A stretch of DNA of 44,836 nt from a virus. The stretch is from positions 1 to 44,836 of the IMG/VR virus record IMGVR_UViG_3300034175_000088; one strand, given 5' to 3'. Below, piece after piece: positions 7,589 through 14,026 of the stretch (position 1 is its first letter; every line of letters begins with the position of its first letter). Below the pieces are notes generated by a model that saw only the letters and a program-made list of their open reading frames with translations, searched no databases and was not told the DNA's origin. Both the position numbers and the translations under genes were made by a program.

Positions 7589-8664
7589 CAAGCTGCGGCC
7601 TTCACAGCAGCCGCTCCGGTGTCGGCCGCAAGACGAGCCTCAAGAGTTCGCCACGCATAGCCTGCCACCAGTGGGACGACTCCGTTTCCACAGGCCCGGA
7701 GGCGGTCCACCCGATCGGCCACCCCATGAGCCACTCGACGAACAGCGGGTTCAAGGTGCGGCGCTCTGGCGATGATGTCGGGCCATCGGGCGTCGGAGGG
7801 GCCAGGGCAGAGGAGGGGGATACCCACCGACGGCGCACCTGCGTCGAGAGCGAATGCTCGCCCGCCTTCGGAGCGGGGTTCAGCTTTGGCCCCCGCTCGC
7901 TGTCGTGAACCAGCGGTGTGCGCCATTCCGATAAGGCGATCGCCTGCCCGGTCAGCAGCATCTCGTCCGAACGGTCGCCACCCCGAGTAAGGCGCGAACC
8001 CTCCGTCACCGCGACGGACGGCGTATCCCAGAGCCGGATCGCATCGTTCAGTGTGACGCCGGCATGGTGGCGGCTGTTCGGGTTGCTCCGACCGCTCGTC
8101 GCATTTCGAGCTCCATTGCTGTCGGTCACGCAGGCGGTCGGCCATGATGAACAGCCGCTCCCGCCCGTGAGCGAAGCCGAGTTCCTTCGCGCTGAACAGT
8201 CCGACCGCAATGCGGCAACCCAGTCGCTCCAATGCCGGGACGAAGTATGCGAGCTGTCCGTCCGCATTCCCCGGGACGTTCTCGCGGAAGAGACAACGAG
8301 CCCCGCTGCGGTCGAAAACGTCGACGACGCGGTCGGCGAGCCATCGCTCGTCGGCGTCCCCGAGTCCGCGTCCGGCGACGCTGTTCGGCTGGCAGGGATC
8401 TCCCGACACGACGCAATCCACAGCGCCACGCCATGCTCCAGGGTCGAAGGTGGCGAGGTCAGACCAGATAGGCGCCGGATGGAGCCACCCGTCTTCCATG
8501 CGCGCGACCAGGATGCTGGCAGCCGCGGCTTCCCTCTCCACGTAGCAGACGCTGCGAGCCTCTGGCTCGGCGAGTCTGACGCCGAGGTCGAGCCCTCCGA
8601 CGCCAGCGCAGAGGGACAGGAGACGCCAGGGACGTACAGCCACGTCACCACGCCTCCCGGCCAT
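7588..8664 (-). CDS. DNA C5-cytosine methyltransferase
   Basis: A 358-aa AdoMet-dependent enzyme that would methylate cytosine C5 in a target site not deducible here. Motif I is LLSLCAGVGGLDLG (15-28), motif IV is GDPCQPNSVAG with nucleophile Cys91, motif VI is RENV (127-130), motif VIII is RERLFIMA, and motif X is ACGNGVVPLVAG near the end. All core motifs are present, so it is probably active. No restriction enzyme is adjacent, so a solitary phage methylase that protects phage DNA is likely (inference). The ATG at 8664 lies in the end of the previous gene. A second frame is open through almost the whole gene (see 7602-8648). Confidence 0.9.
   Translation of the reverse strand: MAGRRGDVAVRPWRLLSLCAGVGGLDLGVRLAEPEARSVCYVEREAAAASILVARMEDGWLHPAPIWSDLATFDPGAWRGAVDCVVSGDPCQPNSVAGRGLGDADERWLADRVVDVFDRSGARCLFRENVPGNADGQLAYFVPALERLGCRIAVGLFSAKELGFAHGRERLFIMADRLRDRQQWSSKCDERSEQPEQPPPCRRHTERCDPALGYAVRRGDGGFAPYSGWRPFGRDAADRAGDRLIGMAHTAGSRQRAGAKAEPRSEGGRAFALDAGAPSVGIPLLCPGPSDARWPDIIARAPHLEPAVRRVAHGVADRVDRLRACGNGVVPLVAGYAWRTLEARLAADTGAAAVKAAA
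7602..8648 (-). CDS. Out-of-phase ORF within the methyltransferase gene
   Basis: The +1 frame of the methyltransferase gene is open for 348 codons from a GTG at 8648. That GTG forms a GTGA overlap with the upstream stop, the coupling used throughout this operon. The C-terminal part does not look random: SSWPTACVTDSNGARN, TLNDAIRLW, and LNPLFVEWLMGWPIGWT are phrases I associate with the C-termini of phage C5 methyltransferases, where the last precedes motif X. Either both frames are translated, or this is a conserved by-product of dual-frame sequence constraint. I recall similar predicted proteins in other phages but cannot check. Product function unknown. Confidence 0.45.
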   Translation of the reverse strand: MTWLYVPGVSCPSALASEGSTSASDSPSQRLAASATWRGKPRLPASWSRAWKTGGSIRRLSGLTSPPSTLEHGVALWIASCREIPASRTASPDADSGTPTSDGSPTASSTFSTAAGLVVSSARTSRGMRTDSSHTSSRHWSDWVAALRSDCSARRNSASLTGGSGCSSWPTACVTDSNGARNATSGRSNPNSRHHAGVTLNDAIRLWDTPSVAVTEGSRLTRGGDRSDEMLLTGQAIALSEWRTPLVHDSERGPKLNPAPKAGEHSLSTQVRRRWVSPSSALAPPTPDGPTSSPERRTLNPLFVEWLMGWPIGWTASGPVETESSHWWQAMRGELLRLVLRPTPERLL

Positions 8665-9232
8665 AGGCTGGCTTCACCGGATCGGTCGGAACCGACCCGT
8701 CCGGGTTGACCGTCAGGAACTGACCAGAGGGCGCGATGATCGCGAGCCGCCCGGCCCAGCTGCCGCGCTTGCACCTGCCCACGATCGGGCAGGCGTGGCG
8801 GCGCACGGGGCGCTTGTTGCCGATCGCGACGTAGAGCTCCCGCTCCGATATCTCCCGCTCGATGACAATCCGCTCGACTTGCCGCGCGCTCTTGCTCCTG
8901 CGGTCGAGCTCAAGGAGCTGCTCCACGGTGAACGGGCCGTCTGGCGCGGGCGCACCGTGCCAAGGGTCCAGCTTGGACGGGGTGATGATCCGCAGCGGCC
9001 CGCTGCTGGCCGAGGGCTTCTCAGCCGCGATGCGGTCGAACCCGGCCAAGGTACAGTACCACTTCTGGCGACGCGAGAGGCTGGGAGACCCCCGGAGCTG
9101 GACGAGCCCGCGGCGCTCCAGCGCGCGCAGGGTCGGATTGCCGAAGGTGTCCTCGTGGCCGCATCCGCGCGTCGCGGCAACGGCGTGCAACATGCCCAGC
9201 TGGCCGGAATTGAGATCGTCTGGCTTCTTCAC
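8645..9232 (-). CDS. Hypothetical protein, possible winged-helix N-terminus
   Basis: A 195-aa protein. Residues 8-75 have a winged-helix-like pattern (LHAVAATRG, TLRALERRGLVQLR, then a beta strand KWYCTLAGFDRIA), common in phage proteins that read PTLRALERRGLV. The second half is basic with VERIVIEREISERELYVAIGN and a Cys-His-containing stretch (RRHACPIVGRC). DNA binding is plausible. It overlaps both neighbours by 4 bp. Confidence 0.65.
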   Translation of the reverse strand: MKKPDDLNSGQLGMLHAVAATRGCGHEDTFGNPTLRALERRGLVQLRGSPSLSRRQKWYCTLAGFDRIAAEKPSASSGPLRIITPSKLDPWHGAPAPDGPFTVEQLLELDRRSKSARQVERIVIEREISERELYVAIGNKRPVRRHACPIVGRCKRGSWAGRLAIIAPSGQFLTVNPDGSVPTDPVKPAYGREAW

Positions 9233-9585
9233 AGCTCAGCGCCCCACAACGCGGTCGCGAGCGCCAGCTGGTCGATCCCATGCAGCGCGTTCCACGCGGC
9301 CGAGCCGATGACGTGGACCGCCTTCGGCCCAGTCCGGTGACAGCGAGGGCAGAGCGGCAGCACCAGCCGGTGATCCCGCGTCATTCGGGCGGACCCGTCG
9401 TAGATCACGTGATGCACCTCGACCGGCCAGGACGAGCAGGCGATGCAGGGCATGGCCGCGACGCGGGCGTGGTGGCGCTTGTGCGCGGCGGGCTTGGGCC
9501 TCGGGCGCGAGACGATGCGCGATCGCGGCAGCGTTGACGGTCCGCGCTTCAGCGGCGTCCGGCGCACCAGGGGCGAGCGGCGCAT
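9229..9585 (-). CDS. DUF968/Ref-like HNH protein
   Basis: A 118-aa protein with a basic N-terminus and a CIACSSWPVEVHHV motif, then RMTRDHRLVLPLCPRCHR and AVHVIGSAAWNALHGID. This matches the HNH-type DUF968 / recombination-enhancement (Ref) layout of P1 and lambdoid phages. In that family the Cys pairs bind zinc and the His cluster forms a His-Me finger nuclease site. A role in RecA-linked recombination or DNA nicking is the family inference. Intact; 4-bp overlap with the next gene. Confidence 0.75.
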   Translation of the reverse strand: MRRSPLVRRTPLKRGPSTLPRSRIVSRPRPKPAAHKRHHARVAAMPCIACSSWPVEVHHVIYDGSARMTRDHRLVLPLCPRCHRTGPKAVHVIGSAAWNALHGIDQLALATALWGAEL

Positions 9586-9588
9586 GCA

Positions 9589-9936
9589 TCAGTCGGCCAG
9601 TTCGGCTGCGGTCTTCGTGAGCGACTCGACGCCCTCGACCGGGCAACGCTCCGTCAGACGGATAGTCAGCGGACCGTCGCGACGATTGCCCTCGATCAGG
9701 CCGTGCACACCGACCCGCTCGCGCGTGGTCAGGTTCTTCCACTTCGCGACGATGTAGTCGCCGAACATGATCGGGGTCGGGTCGCCCGCGCTTCCGGGGG
9801 CGATGGAGAAGCCCGCGACGGCCAGGAACGTCTCAGCGCAGCGCAGCGCATGAAACGCCTCAGCGCCCGCGAAACGGACCTCGGGAAGAGGCGAGGGTGT
9901 GCTTGCGGCGGTCGCCACGGTGATCGTCTCCACCAC
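9589..9936 (-). CDS. First gene of the leftward early operon, unknown
   Basis: A 115-aa protein from a GTG at 9936; the frame is open further upstream but without ATG. Thr/Ala-rich at the N-terminus, then PEVRFAGAEAFHALRCAETFLA and a beta-rich part (MFGDYIVAKWKNLTTRERVGVHGLIEG). No family is recognised. It lies about 40 bp downstream of the predicted PL transcription start, so it should be the first leftward product after induction. Confidence 0.6.
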   Translation of the reverse strand: MVETITVATAASTPSPLPEVRFAGAEAFHALRCAETFLAVAGFSIAPGSAGDPTPIMFGDYIVAKWKNLTTRERVGVHGLIEGNRRDGPLTIRLTERCPVEGVESLTKTAAELAD

Positions 9937-9983
9937 CTCGACGCGGCCGGACAGGATGTCGCGGCAGGTCAGGCGGTGAGACG

Positions 9984-10025
9984 TAACTACAAAACCGCTG
10001 TACTCATGTCAACAGCACTTTTGTA
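9984..10025 (-). promoter_or_regulatory. PL promoter with two operators
   Basis: On the minus strand a perfect -35 TTGACA (10012-10007) is followed by a 17-bp spacer and TAGTTA (9989-9984). Two 15-bp dyads flank it: TACA-AAACCGC-TGTA (9988-10002) over the -10 side, and TACA-AAAGTGC-TGTT (10025-10011, minus strand) upstream of and touching the -35. Their centres are 23 bp apart. The same geometry recurs at PR. It would drive the early leftward operon and be shut by the repressor. Confidence 0.7.
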
Positions 10026-10027
10026 GT

Positions 10028-10438
10028 TCAGCCGTAGTCGACATCCTGATTGAAGTCGAAGTCCGGCTCTTCATGCCTGTCGGTATCCGGCTCGTCGTCG
10101 TTCGCGTGCTGGTCGGCCTGCGGCAGGATCGGCGCGCAGTTCAAGCCGACACGGGCGACCGCGCCCCACGGCGCTACGTCTTGGAAAACGGCTGCCAGTT
10201 CAGCTCCTGCGCGCATGCAGCTCTTCAGGAACACGGCCCGTTGCGAGGCCACATAGCCGATCTGAAATCCTCTCGCGCTGAACACCGCAATGGCGTGCTC
10301 GTCGAAAGGATTGTTCGGCTCTGGCTTGAACGCGAGCATCTCGCCCGGATCGCAGAAAGCAATCTCCGATCGCCGGTTGCCGCCGTTGTTGTTCAGGTGA
10401 TCCGCGCCGACAATGGCGACGCTAAGTTGGCGCTGCAC
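10028..10438 (-). CDS. HIRAN-domain protein
   Basis: A 136-aa protein. Residues 5-95 fit a HIRAN domain: SVAIVGADH, GEMLAFKPEPNNPFDEHAIAVFSARGFQIGYVASQRA. HIRAN domains bind damaged or 3'-ended DNA in SNF2-type helicases and occur as stand-alone phage proteins. The acidic tail (DDEPDTDRHEEPDFDF) is disordered. It starts 3 nt after the repressor stop, so it is co-transcribed with the repressor and probably made in the lysogen. Whether it helps maintenance, immunity or repair is unknown. Confidence 0.8.
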   Translation of the reverse strand: MQRQLSVAIVGADHLNNNGGNRRSEIAFCDPGEMLAFKPEPNNPFDEHAIAVFSARGFQIGYVASQRAVFLKSCMRAGAELAAVFQDVAPWGAVARVGLNCAPILPQADQHANDDEPDTDRHEEPDFDFNQDVDYG

Positions 10439-10441
10439 CGC

Positions 10442-11125
10442 CTACGTCCGTCGCACGACCAGAGCGACTTTGCCGATGATTCGCACGTCTTGGGGAAGGG
10501 CTAGCTCGGGCGGATAATCAGGATTTGCGGAGAGGATCATCAGCATGCGGTGCCCGTCGCGCATCACCGAGCGCACTCTCTTGATGTAGCCCGCCCCAGC
10601 ATACTCCAGGGCCCAAATCGTGTCGCCGGCTGCAAGGTCGCGGTCCGTCGTATCGATCAGCACGAGGTCGTGCTTCAGCAGCACCGGCTCCATGCTGTCC
10701 CCGAAACCTGTCGCGATGAACAGCTTGTCGGTCGGCGCTCGAGACATCGATTGGATGAAGCCGAGATTGAACGGGATCAGCTGGGCGTCGGCGTGCTCTT
10801 CAATTTCGGTGCCGTCCCCCATAGCCAAGCGTATGTCGAGCTGCTTCACATAGACTAGCTCGTCTCGTCGTTCGACGTGATTGCTCCGCGGAGCTTCACC
10901 CTCCTCGAACGCCATTCGGACGTAGCGGAGCCACTCCGGGATGCGCTTAGGACTGCCGGTCTCAAAGCCGGAGATGCTCTGTTGCGTTAGACGCATGTCG
11001 CTGCCCTCGCGCTGGGCAATAGCGCGCGCTTCGTCTGACAGCTTGATCGTGGACCAACCTCGACGTTTCCGCTCAGCGATCATCCACTCGCGAGCCTTGA
11101 TAGGGTCAGTCACCGATTCGCTCAT
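10442..11125 (-). CDS. cI: Phage repressor, XRE HTH plus S24 peptidase domain
   Basis: A 227-aa LexA/CI-type repressor; the ATG at 11125 (MSESVTDPIKA) is preferred to upstream starts lying in the operators. The HTH is at about 15-70 (GWSTIKLSDEARAIA, LTQQSISGFETGS). The S24 domain has GDSMEP with Ser144 and GYIKRV with Lys182, the Ser-Lys dyad used for self-cleavage. The normal Ala-Gly cleavage dipeptide is not obvious; the corresponding linker reads IRLAMGDG (98-105). It presumably binds the five TACA-N7-TGTW sites around PL and PR. One site lies just upstream of its own start, suggesting autoregulation. Confidence 0.9.
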   Translation of the reverse strand: MSESVTDPIKAREWMIAERKRRGWSTIKLSDEARAIAQREGSDMRLTQQSISGFETGSPKRIPEWLRYVRMAFEEGEAPRSNHVERRDELVYVKQLDIRLAMGDGTEIEEHADAQLIPFNLGFIQSMSRAPTDKLFIATGFGDSMEPVLLKHDLVLIDTTDRDLAAGDTIWALEYAGAGYIKRVRSVMRDGHRMLMILSANPDYPPELALPQDVRIIGKVALVVRRT

Positions 11126-11137
11126 AGGCGGTGAGCC

Positions 11138-11205
11138 TACAAAAAAGCGGTGACTATGCGGGCTACAAAATGCCTGTTGCACGACCTACAACAGTCCTGT
11201 AGGTT
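11138..11205 (+). promoter_or_regulatory. Operators and PR promoter between repressor and cro
   Basis: There are three dyads: TACA-AAAAAGC-GGTG (11138-11152), TACA-AAATGCC-TGTT (11164-11178) and TACA-ACAGTCC-TGTA (11187-11201), with centres 26 and 23 bp apart. PR is read as TTGCAC (11177-11182), 17 bp, TAGGTT (11200-11205). It has one operator touching the -35 and one over the -10, the mirror of PL. The predicted start is about 7 nt downstream, at or next to the cro ATG (11213), so the cro mRNA may be leaderless. Confidence 0.65.
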
Positions 11206-11212
11206 GCGCGGA

Positions 11213-11446
11213 ATGAAGCAGCACCCGCACCATAGCGCTCTGCGTGCCGCCGTAGCACGAGCGGAGAATAATCAGTCCCGCTTCGCTCGCGACGTGGGCA
11301 CGACCCAGCAACTCGTGTCCTACTGGCTGGCGAACGGGAAAGCGCTTCCTGCCGAGCTGGTGCTCGCGACCGAGCGGGCAGGGTACGGCGGCCGTCACGA
11401 GCTCCGGCCCGACCTATACCCGCTGGAAGAGGCGCAGGCGGCGTGA
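11213..11446 (+). CDS. cro: Cro-like (YdaS-type) HTH regulator
   Basis: A 77-aa protein from ATG 11213 (MKQHPHHSALR). The pattern LRAAVARAENNQSRFARDVG TTQQLVSYWL with NGKALPAELVLATERA is that of YdaS-like Cro proteins, which act as lytic regulators by blocking repressor synthesis. It is divergent from the repressor and downstream of PR. There is almost no 5' leader. Its stop overlaps the next start (GTGA). Confidence 0.85.
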   Translation: MKQHPHHSALRAAVARAENNQSRFARDVGTTQQLVSYWLANGKALPAELVLATERAGYGGRHELRPDLYPLEEAQAA

Positions 11447-11691
11447 TCACCTGCATCGACACCCCTGACGCCGGCAGCTGGCAGCGCGCGCTTGATCGCG
11501 GCTGCCTCGCCGGTCGGGTCTCCGACCACGGTTACCCCCATACGGCCGCTCTGCACGCGGGCACCGGCCGTATCCTCCCCGAGCTCACCGCAGCCCCCTT
11601 TGCCCCGCTCGGGGAGGTTCACCTTCAGGATGGTCGCGGTGCCGATCATGTCCATCCTGCTACCCCTGTCGAGGCGCGCCATCATGTCTGA
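11443..11691 (+). CDS. Small hypothetical protein after cro
   Basis: An 82-aa ORF from GTG 11443, coupled to cro by a GTGA overlap, ending 8 bp inside the next gene. It is rich in His, Gly and Ala, with a plausible start (MITCIDTPDAGSWQRAL), but the second half is compositionally weak and unlike known proteins. Coupling favours translation. It could also be only a spacer frame. Confidence 0.4.
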   Translation: MITCIDTPDAGSWQRALDRGCLAGRVSDHGYPHTAALHAGTGRILPELTAAPFAPLGEVHLQDGRGADHVHPATPVEARHHV

Positions 11692-12109
11692 TCACTCCGC
11701 GATGCAGCGGGAAGTCGCGGAACGGCAGGTTGCCATGTTCATGGCGTTCGTAGGCCGCGGCTGTTTTACCACGCGCGCGGCGCTCAGCGCGGCGTCGAAG
11801 ATCCCCGAGAGCACGCTGCGCGAGTGGGCGGCCGGCGCGGCGATGCCGCTGTCGGGCATCCTGACGCTTCGCCGTTTCCTGCCCGCCCAGGCCATCAACA
11901 TGGTGACCGAGCCGGGCGGGGTGCGGTTCAGCGACATCGAGGCGGCCGACGCGAACTGGGACGGAATCGCGGCAGGTGCTGCCGGGCTGACGTTCGAGAT
12001 CTGCGAGGCGCGGAAGGACGGTGTCTACGACCATGTCGAGCGGGCGCGGCTGCGCACCCGGGCGCGCGGTCTGATCGCCGAGCTGTCCGACGTCATCGGC
12101 GACGAGTGA
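11684..12109 (+). CDS. Phage regulatory HTH protein (CII-position)
   Basis: A 141-aa protein from ATG 11684 (MSDHSAMQREV). A helix-turn-helix-like segment at about 30-60 reads TTRAALSAASKIPESTLREWAAGAA, followed by a long helical domain (AADANWDGIAAGAAGLTFEI, RARLRTRARGLIAEL). Position directly after cro suggests a CII-like regulator. The C-terminal layout is the one I know from uncharacterised alphaproteobacterial prophage regulators. Activator or repressor cannot be decided. Confidence 0.65.
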   Translation: MSDHSAMQREVAERQVAMFMAFVGRGCFTTRAALSAASKIPESTLREWAAGAAMPLSGILTLRRFLPAQAINMVTEPGGVRFSDIEAADANWDGIAAGAAGLTFEICEARKDGVYDHVERARLRTRARGLIAELSDVIGDE

Positions 12110-12124
12110 AGAGGAGAGATCAAC

Positions 12125-12328
12125 ATGACCACGACCGTGACTTTGAAGACGCACGACTGGCCCGTCGATGTGACGACGACTGACAACTACGAAGCTGGAC
12201 GTCATCTGACGACGAAGGTCGAGACCGTCGAACCGCATACCGAACGGCAGTTCCACATCACTGACAGCCGGTCGATCATGTTCGCCGAGCTCCCGCTTCC
12301 GCCCCGGGCGGACACGGACACCGAGTAG
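12125..12328 (+). CDS. Small beta-rich conserved phage protein
   Basis: A 67-aa protein preceded by a strong GAGGAGAG Shine-Dalgarno. Almost wholly beta-strand by pattern (TTTVTLKTHDWPVDVTTTD, then ERQFHITDSRSIMFAEL). This TLKTHDWPV...RQFHITDSRSI pattern recurs in small prophage proteins downstream of cro, in my recollection; the function is not known. Confidence 0.65.
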   Translation: MTTTVTLKTHDWPVDVTTTDNYEAGRHLTTKVETVEPHTERQFHITDSRSIMFAELPLPPRADTDTE

Positions 12329-12375
12329 CCGCTAGCACGGCCGGGCGCGATCCCGGCTCAACTGAGGTCAGATCA

Positions 12376-12528
12376 ATGCAGGTAAGCGTAGCCGCGAAGC
12401 CTCGTGCTTTCGCGACAGGAAAGGTGCGTCCGGCGAAAGCCGTGATCATGGACGCGAGGGCGGTCGAGGTCCGCGGCCTGCTGGAGTGGAACGAGCGCGT
12501 GCGCTGGCTGGAGCGGGCTCGTGGCTGA
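12376..12528 (+). CDS. 50-aa hypothetical protein
   Basis: An ORF of 50 codons, starting MQVSVAAKPRAF and ending ECRGLLEWNE-like (EVRGLLEWNERVRWLERARG). A GAGGTCAG motif precedes the ATG, and the stop lies inside the next gene (8-bp overlap). The C-terminal amphipathic helix is the only structure seen. Supported by spacing and coupling rather than similarity. Confidence 0.45.
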   Translation: MQVSVAAKPRAFATGKVRPAKAVIMDARAVEVRGLLEWNERVRWLERARG

Positions 12529-12712
12529 TCCGGTCGACCAGGCGAACGACTTTACCGCGGCGTACACCGACCGCGCCATCCGCGCCGCGCGCCAGCCGGT
12601 GCCGGCCGGGGTGGCGGGCGAGTGCGCGGAGTGCGGTGACGAAAGCCTGCGGCTGATCGGCGGGCGCTGCGCGCCGTGTCGCGAACCGCGCAGGGCGGGG
12701 CTGGGCCGTTGA
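12521..12712 (+). CDS. TraR/DksA-like zinc-finger protein
   Basis: A 63-aa protein from GTG 12521. A helix (DFTAAYTDRAIRAARQ) is followed by CAECGDES and CAPCRE, a C4 zinc finger (CxxC-n-CxxC) as in TraR and phage DksA-like proteins, which bind the RNA polymerase secondary channel. It is shorter than TraR (about 70 aa) and lacks a clear DxxDxA tip. Polymerase binding is a family inference. It is coupled to both neighbours (overlap before, TTGA after). Confidence 0.6.
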   Translation: MADPVDQANDFTAAYTDRAIRAARQPVPAGVAGECAECGDESLRLIGGRCAPCREPRRAGLGR

Positions 12713-13323
12713 GCCGCCCGACCTGCGCAAACTGCCCGGCCACCCTGGGACGCGCCAACAAGTCCGGCCGCTGCCGCTCCTGCCTCGCGAAGCACCTCAA
12801 CGGCGACCCGGCGATCGCGGCGCGGCGGAAGGCAGCGATCCAGAAGCGTTTCGCTCGCCCCGAGGTCATGGCCGCGCACATCGCCCGGCTGGTCGAGCGG
12901 AATGCGAACCGCCCGCCCGAAGAGGTGGAGCAGCTGCGAGAGCACGGCCGGCGGAGAATGGCGGCGATCCGGTCCGACCCGGTCATCATGGCGAAGTGCG
13001 ACGCCGCGCGCGCCGCGCCCGACGTCCGCCAGAAGCAGGGTCAAGCGCTCTCCGACCGCATGCTCCCCTGGTGCCCCCGCGAGTGGCGGCCGCTGTACCG
13101 CGAACTGCGCAAGGTCGGAACGCCGGTCCCGGACGCCCGGCGCGCGGTAGAGGCGGAGATCGCGACGGTCGCAGCCCGCGCGCGCCGGGCCCGCGCGGTA
13201 CCGCTGACCCACGAGCAGCAGCTTGAGCGCGTCCGCAACGGCGCGCAGCTGGTCGCCAAGCCCGACCTGCGCCGCGCAGGCCCCGCCTACACTCTCGGCG
13301 GCGTCGCCCCGGAGGCGATGTGA
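12709..13323 (+). CDS. Zinc-finger/HTH-like hypothetical protein
   Basis: A 204-aa protein from TTG 12709, overlapping the previous stop as TTGA. CANCPATLGRANKSGRCRSC near the N-terminus is a CxxC...CxxC zinc ribbon. The centre is Arg/Ala-rich and helical. WCPREWRPLYRELRKVG at about 125 is a conserved alphaproteobacterial-phage motif, in my recollection. A nucleic-acid-binding regulator is plausible; no enzyme motif is seen. Confidence 0.6.
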   Translation: MSRPTCANCPATLGRANKSGRCRSCLAKHLNGDPAIAARRKAAIQKRFARPEVMAAHIARLVERNANRPPEEVEQLREHGRRRMAAIRSDPVIMAKCDAARAAPDVRQKQGQALSDRMLPWCPREWRPLYRELRKVGTPVPDARRAVEAEIATVAARARRARAVPLTHEQQLERVRNGAQLVAKPDLRRAGPAYTLGGVAPEAM

Positions 13324-13472
13324 CCGCCCGCCAGCAGAACAAGCTCGCCGACCACATGGCGGACGGCTGCCCGTCGCTGATCGAGGCCGCGCATCGGATG
13401 CGTTTACCGGTAGCGCAGGTCGAGGCGCTGTGGGCGACGATCAAGCGCGGGCTGGGGAGGCAGGCGCGATGA
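13320..13472 (+). CDS. 50-aa HTH-like microprotein
   Basis: This 50-codon ORF from GTG 13320 (GTGA overlap with the previous stop) ends in an ATGA overlap with the HNH gene. The sequence TARQQNKLADHMADG, then PSLIEAAHRMRLPVAQVEALWATI resembles a small homeodomain-like HTH of the kind phages use for response or packaging regulation. Both couplings are exact, which argues for real translation. Confidence 0.55.
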   Translation: MTARQQNKLADHMADGCPSLIEAAHRMRLPVAQVEALWATIKRGLGRQAR

Positions 13473-14026
13473 CGGCGGCGGCACGGCGCACCCCGCGCGA
13501 GCGGTCCGGGTTCCTGATCTGCCCGCGCGACAAGCGGGGCAGGGTGGTTGCTCTGGATCCGCTGCGGCGGTTCGCGGAGAAGTGCGAGTTCGAACCGACG
13601 AACGGCTGCGTCCTCTGGCGCGGCGGCACGACCTCGGGCGCGGGCAACACGGCCACCTACGGCGCTTTCTGGGCGGACGGTCGGCGCTGGTTCGCGCATC
13701 GCTGGGCGGCGGTTCACATCCACCGACTGGTGGTCGCGGGCGTCCAGGTCGGTCACTGCTGCCCATGCGGGCCGAACACGCTTTGCGTGCAGCACGTCGA
13801 GCCTCAGACGCAGGACGAGAACCTGGCCGAGCAGCGCGCGCGCCTGGGCGGCGCGTTCATGTCGCAATCGGCGGCCGACAGGCAATATTGGCTTTTCGTT
13901 GCGCTCGGGATCGAGCAGCGGCCCGAGCGCGTGGCGCCCGCCGGGGGCGATGTGCCGCTCCATGAGCCGCCCGTGTGGCTGCGGCCGTACCTGCCGGCGG
14001 CGGTAGGGGAGGAGTGCCCGTTTTGA
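13469..14026 (+). CDS. HNH endonuclease family protein
   Basis: A 185-aa protein from ATG 13469. The HNH core at about 47-120 follows the phage HNH_3 layout: GCVLWRGG, TYGAFWADGRRWFAHRWA, VQVGHCCPCGPNTLCVQHVEP, DENLAEQ. The first-strand DH is GH here (Gly95-His96), His109 and Asn118 are present, and four cysteines could hold a structural zinc. Likely a nicking or homing-type nuclease of the replication region. The reading frame is intact, unlike the second HNH at 16.6 kb. Confidence 0.8.
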   Translation: MTAAARRTPRERSGFLICPRDKRGRVVALDPLRRFAEKCEFEPTNGCVLWRGGTTSGAGNTATYGAFWADGRRWFAHRWAAVHIHRLVVAGVQVGHCCPCGPNTLCVQHVEPQTQDENLAEQRARLGGAFMSQSAADRQYWLFVALGIEQRPERVAPAGGDVPLHEPPVWLRPYLPAAVGEECPF

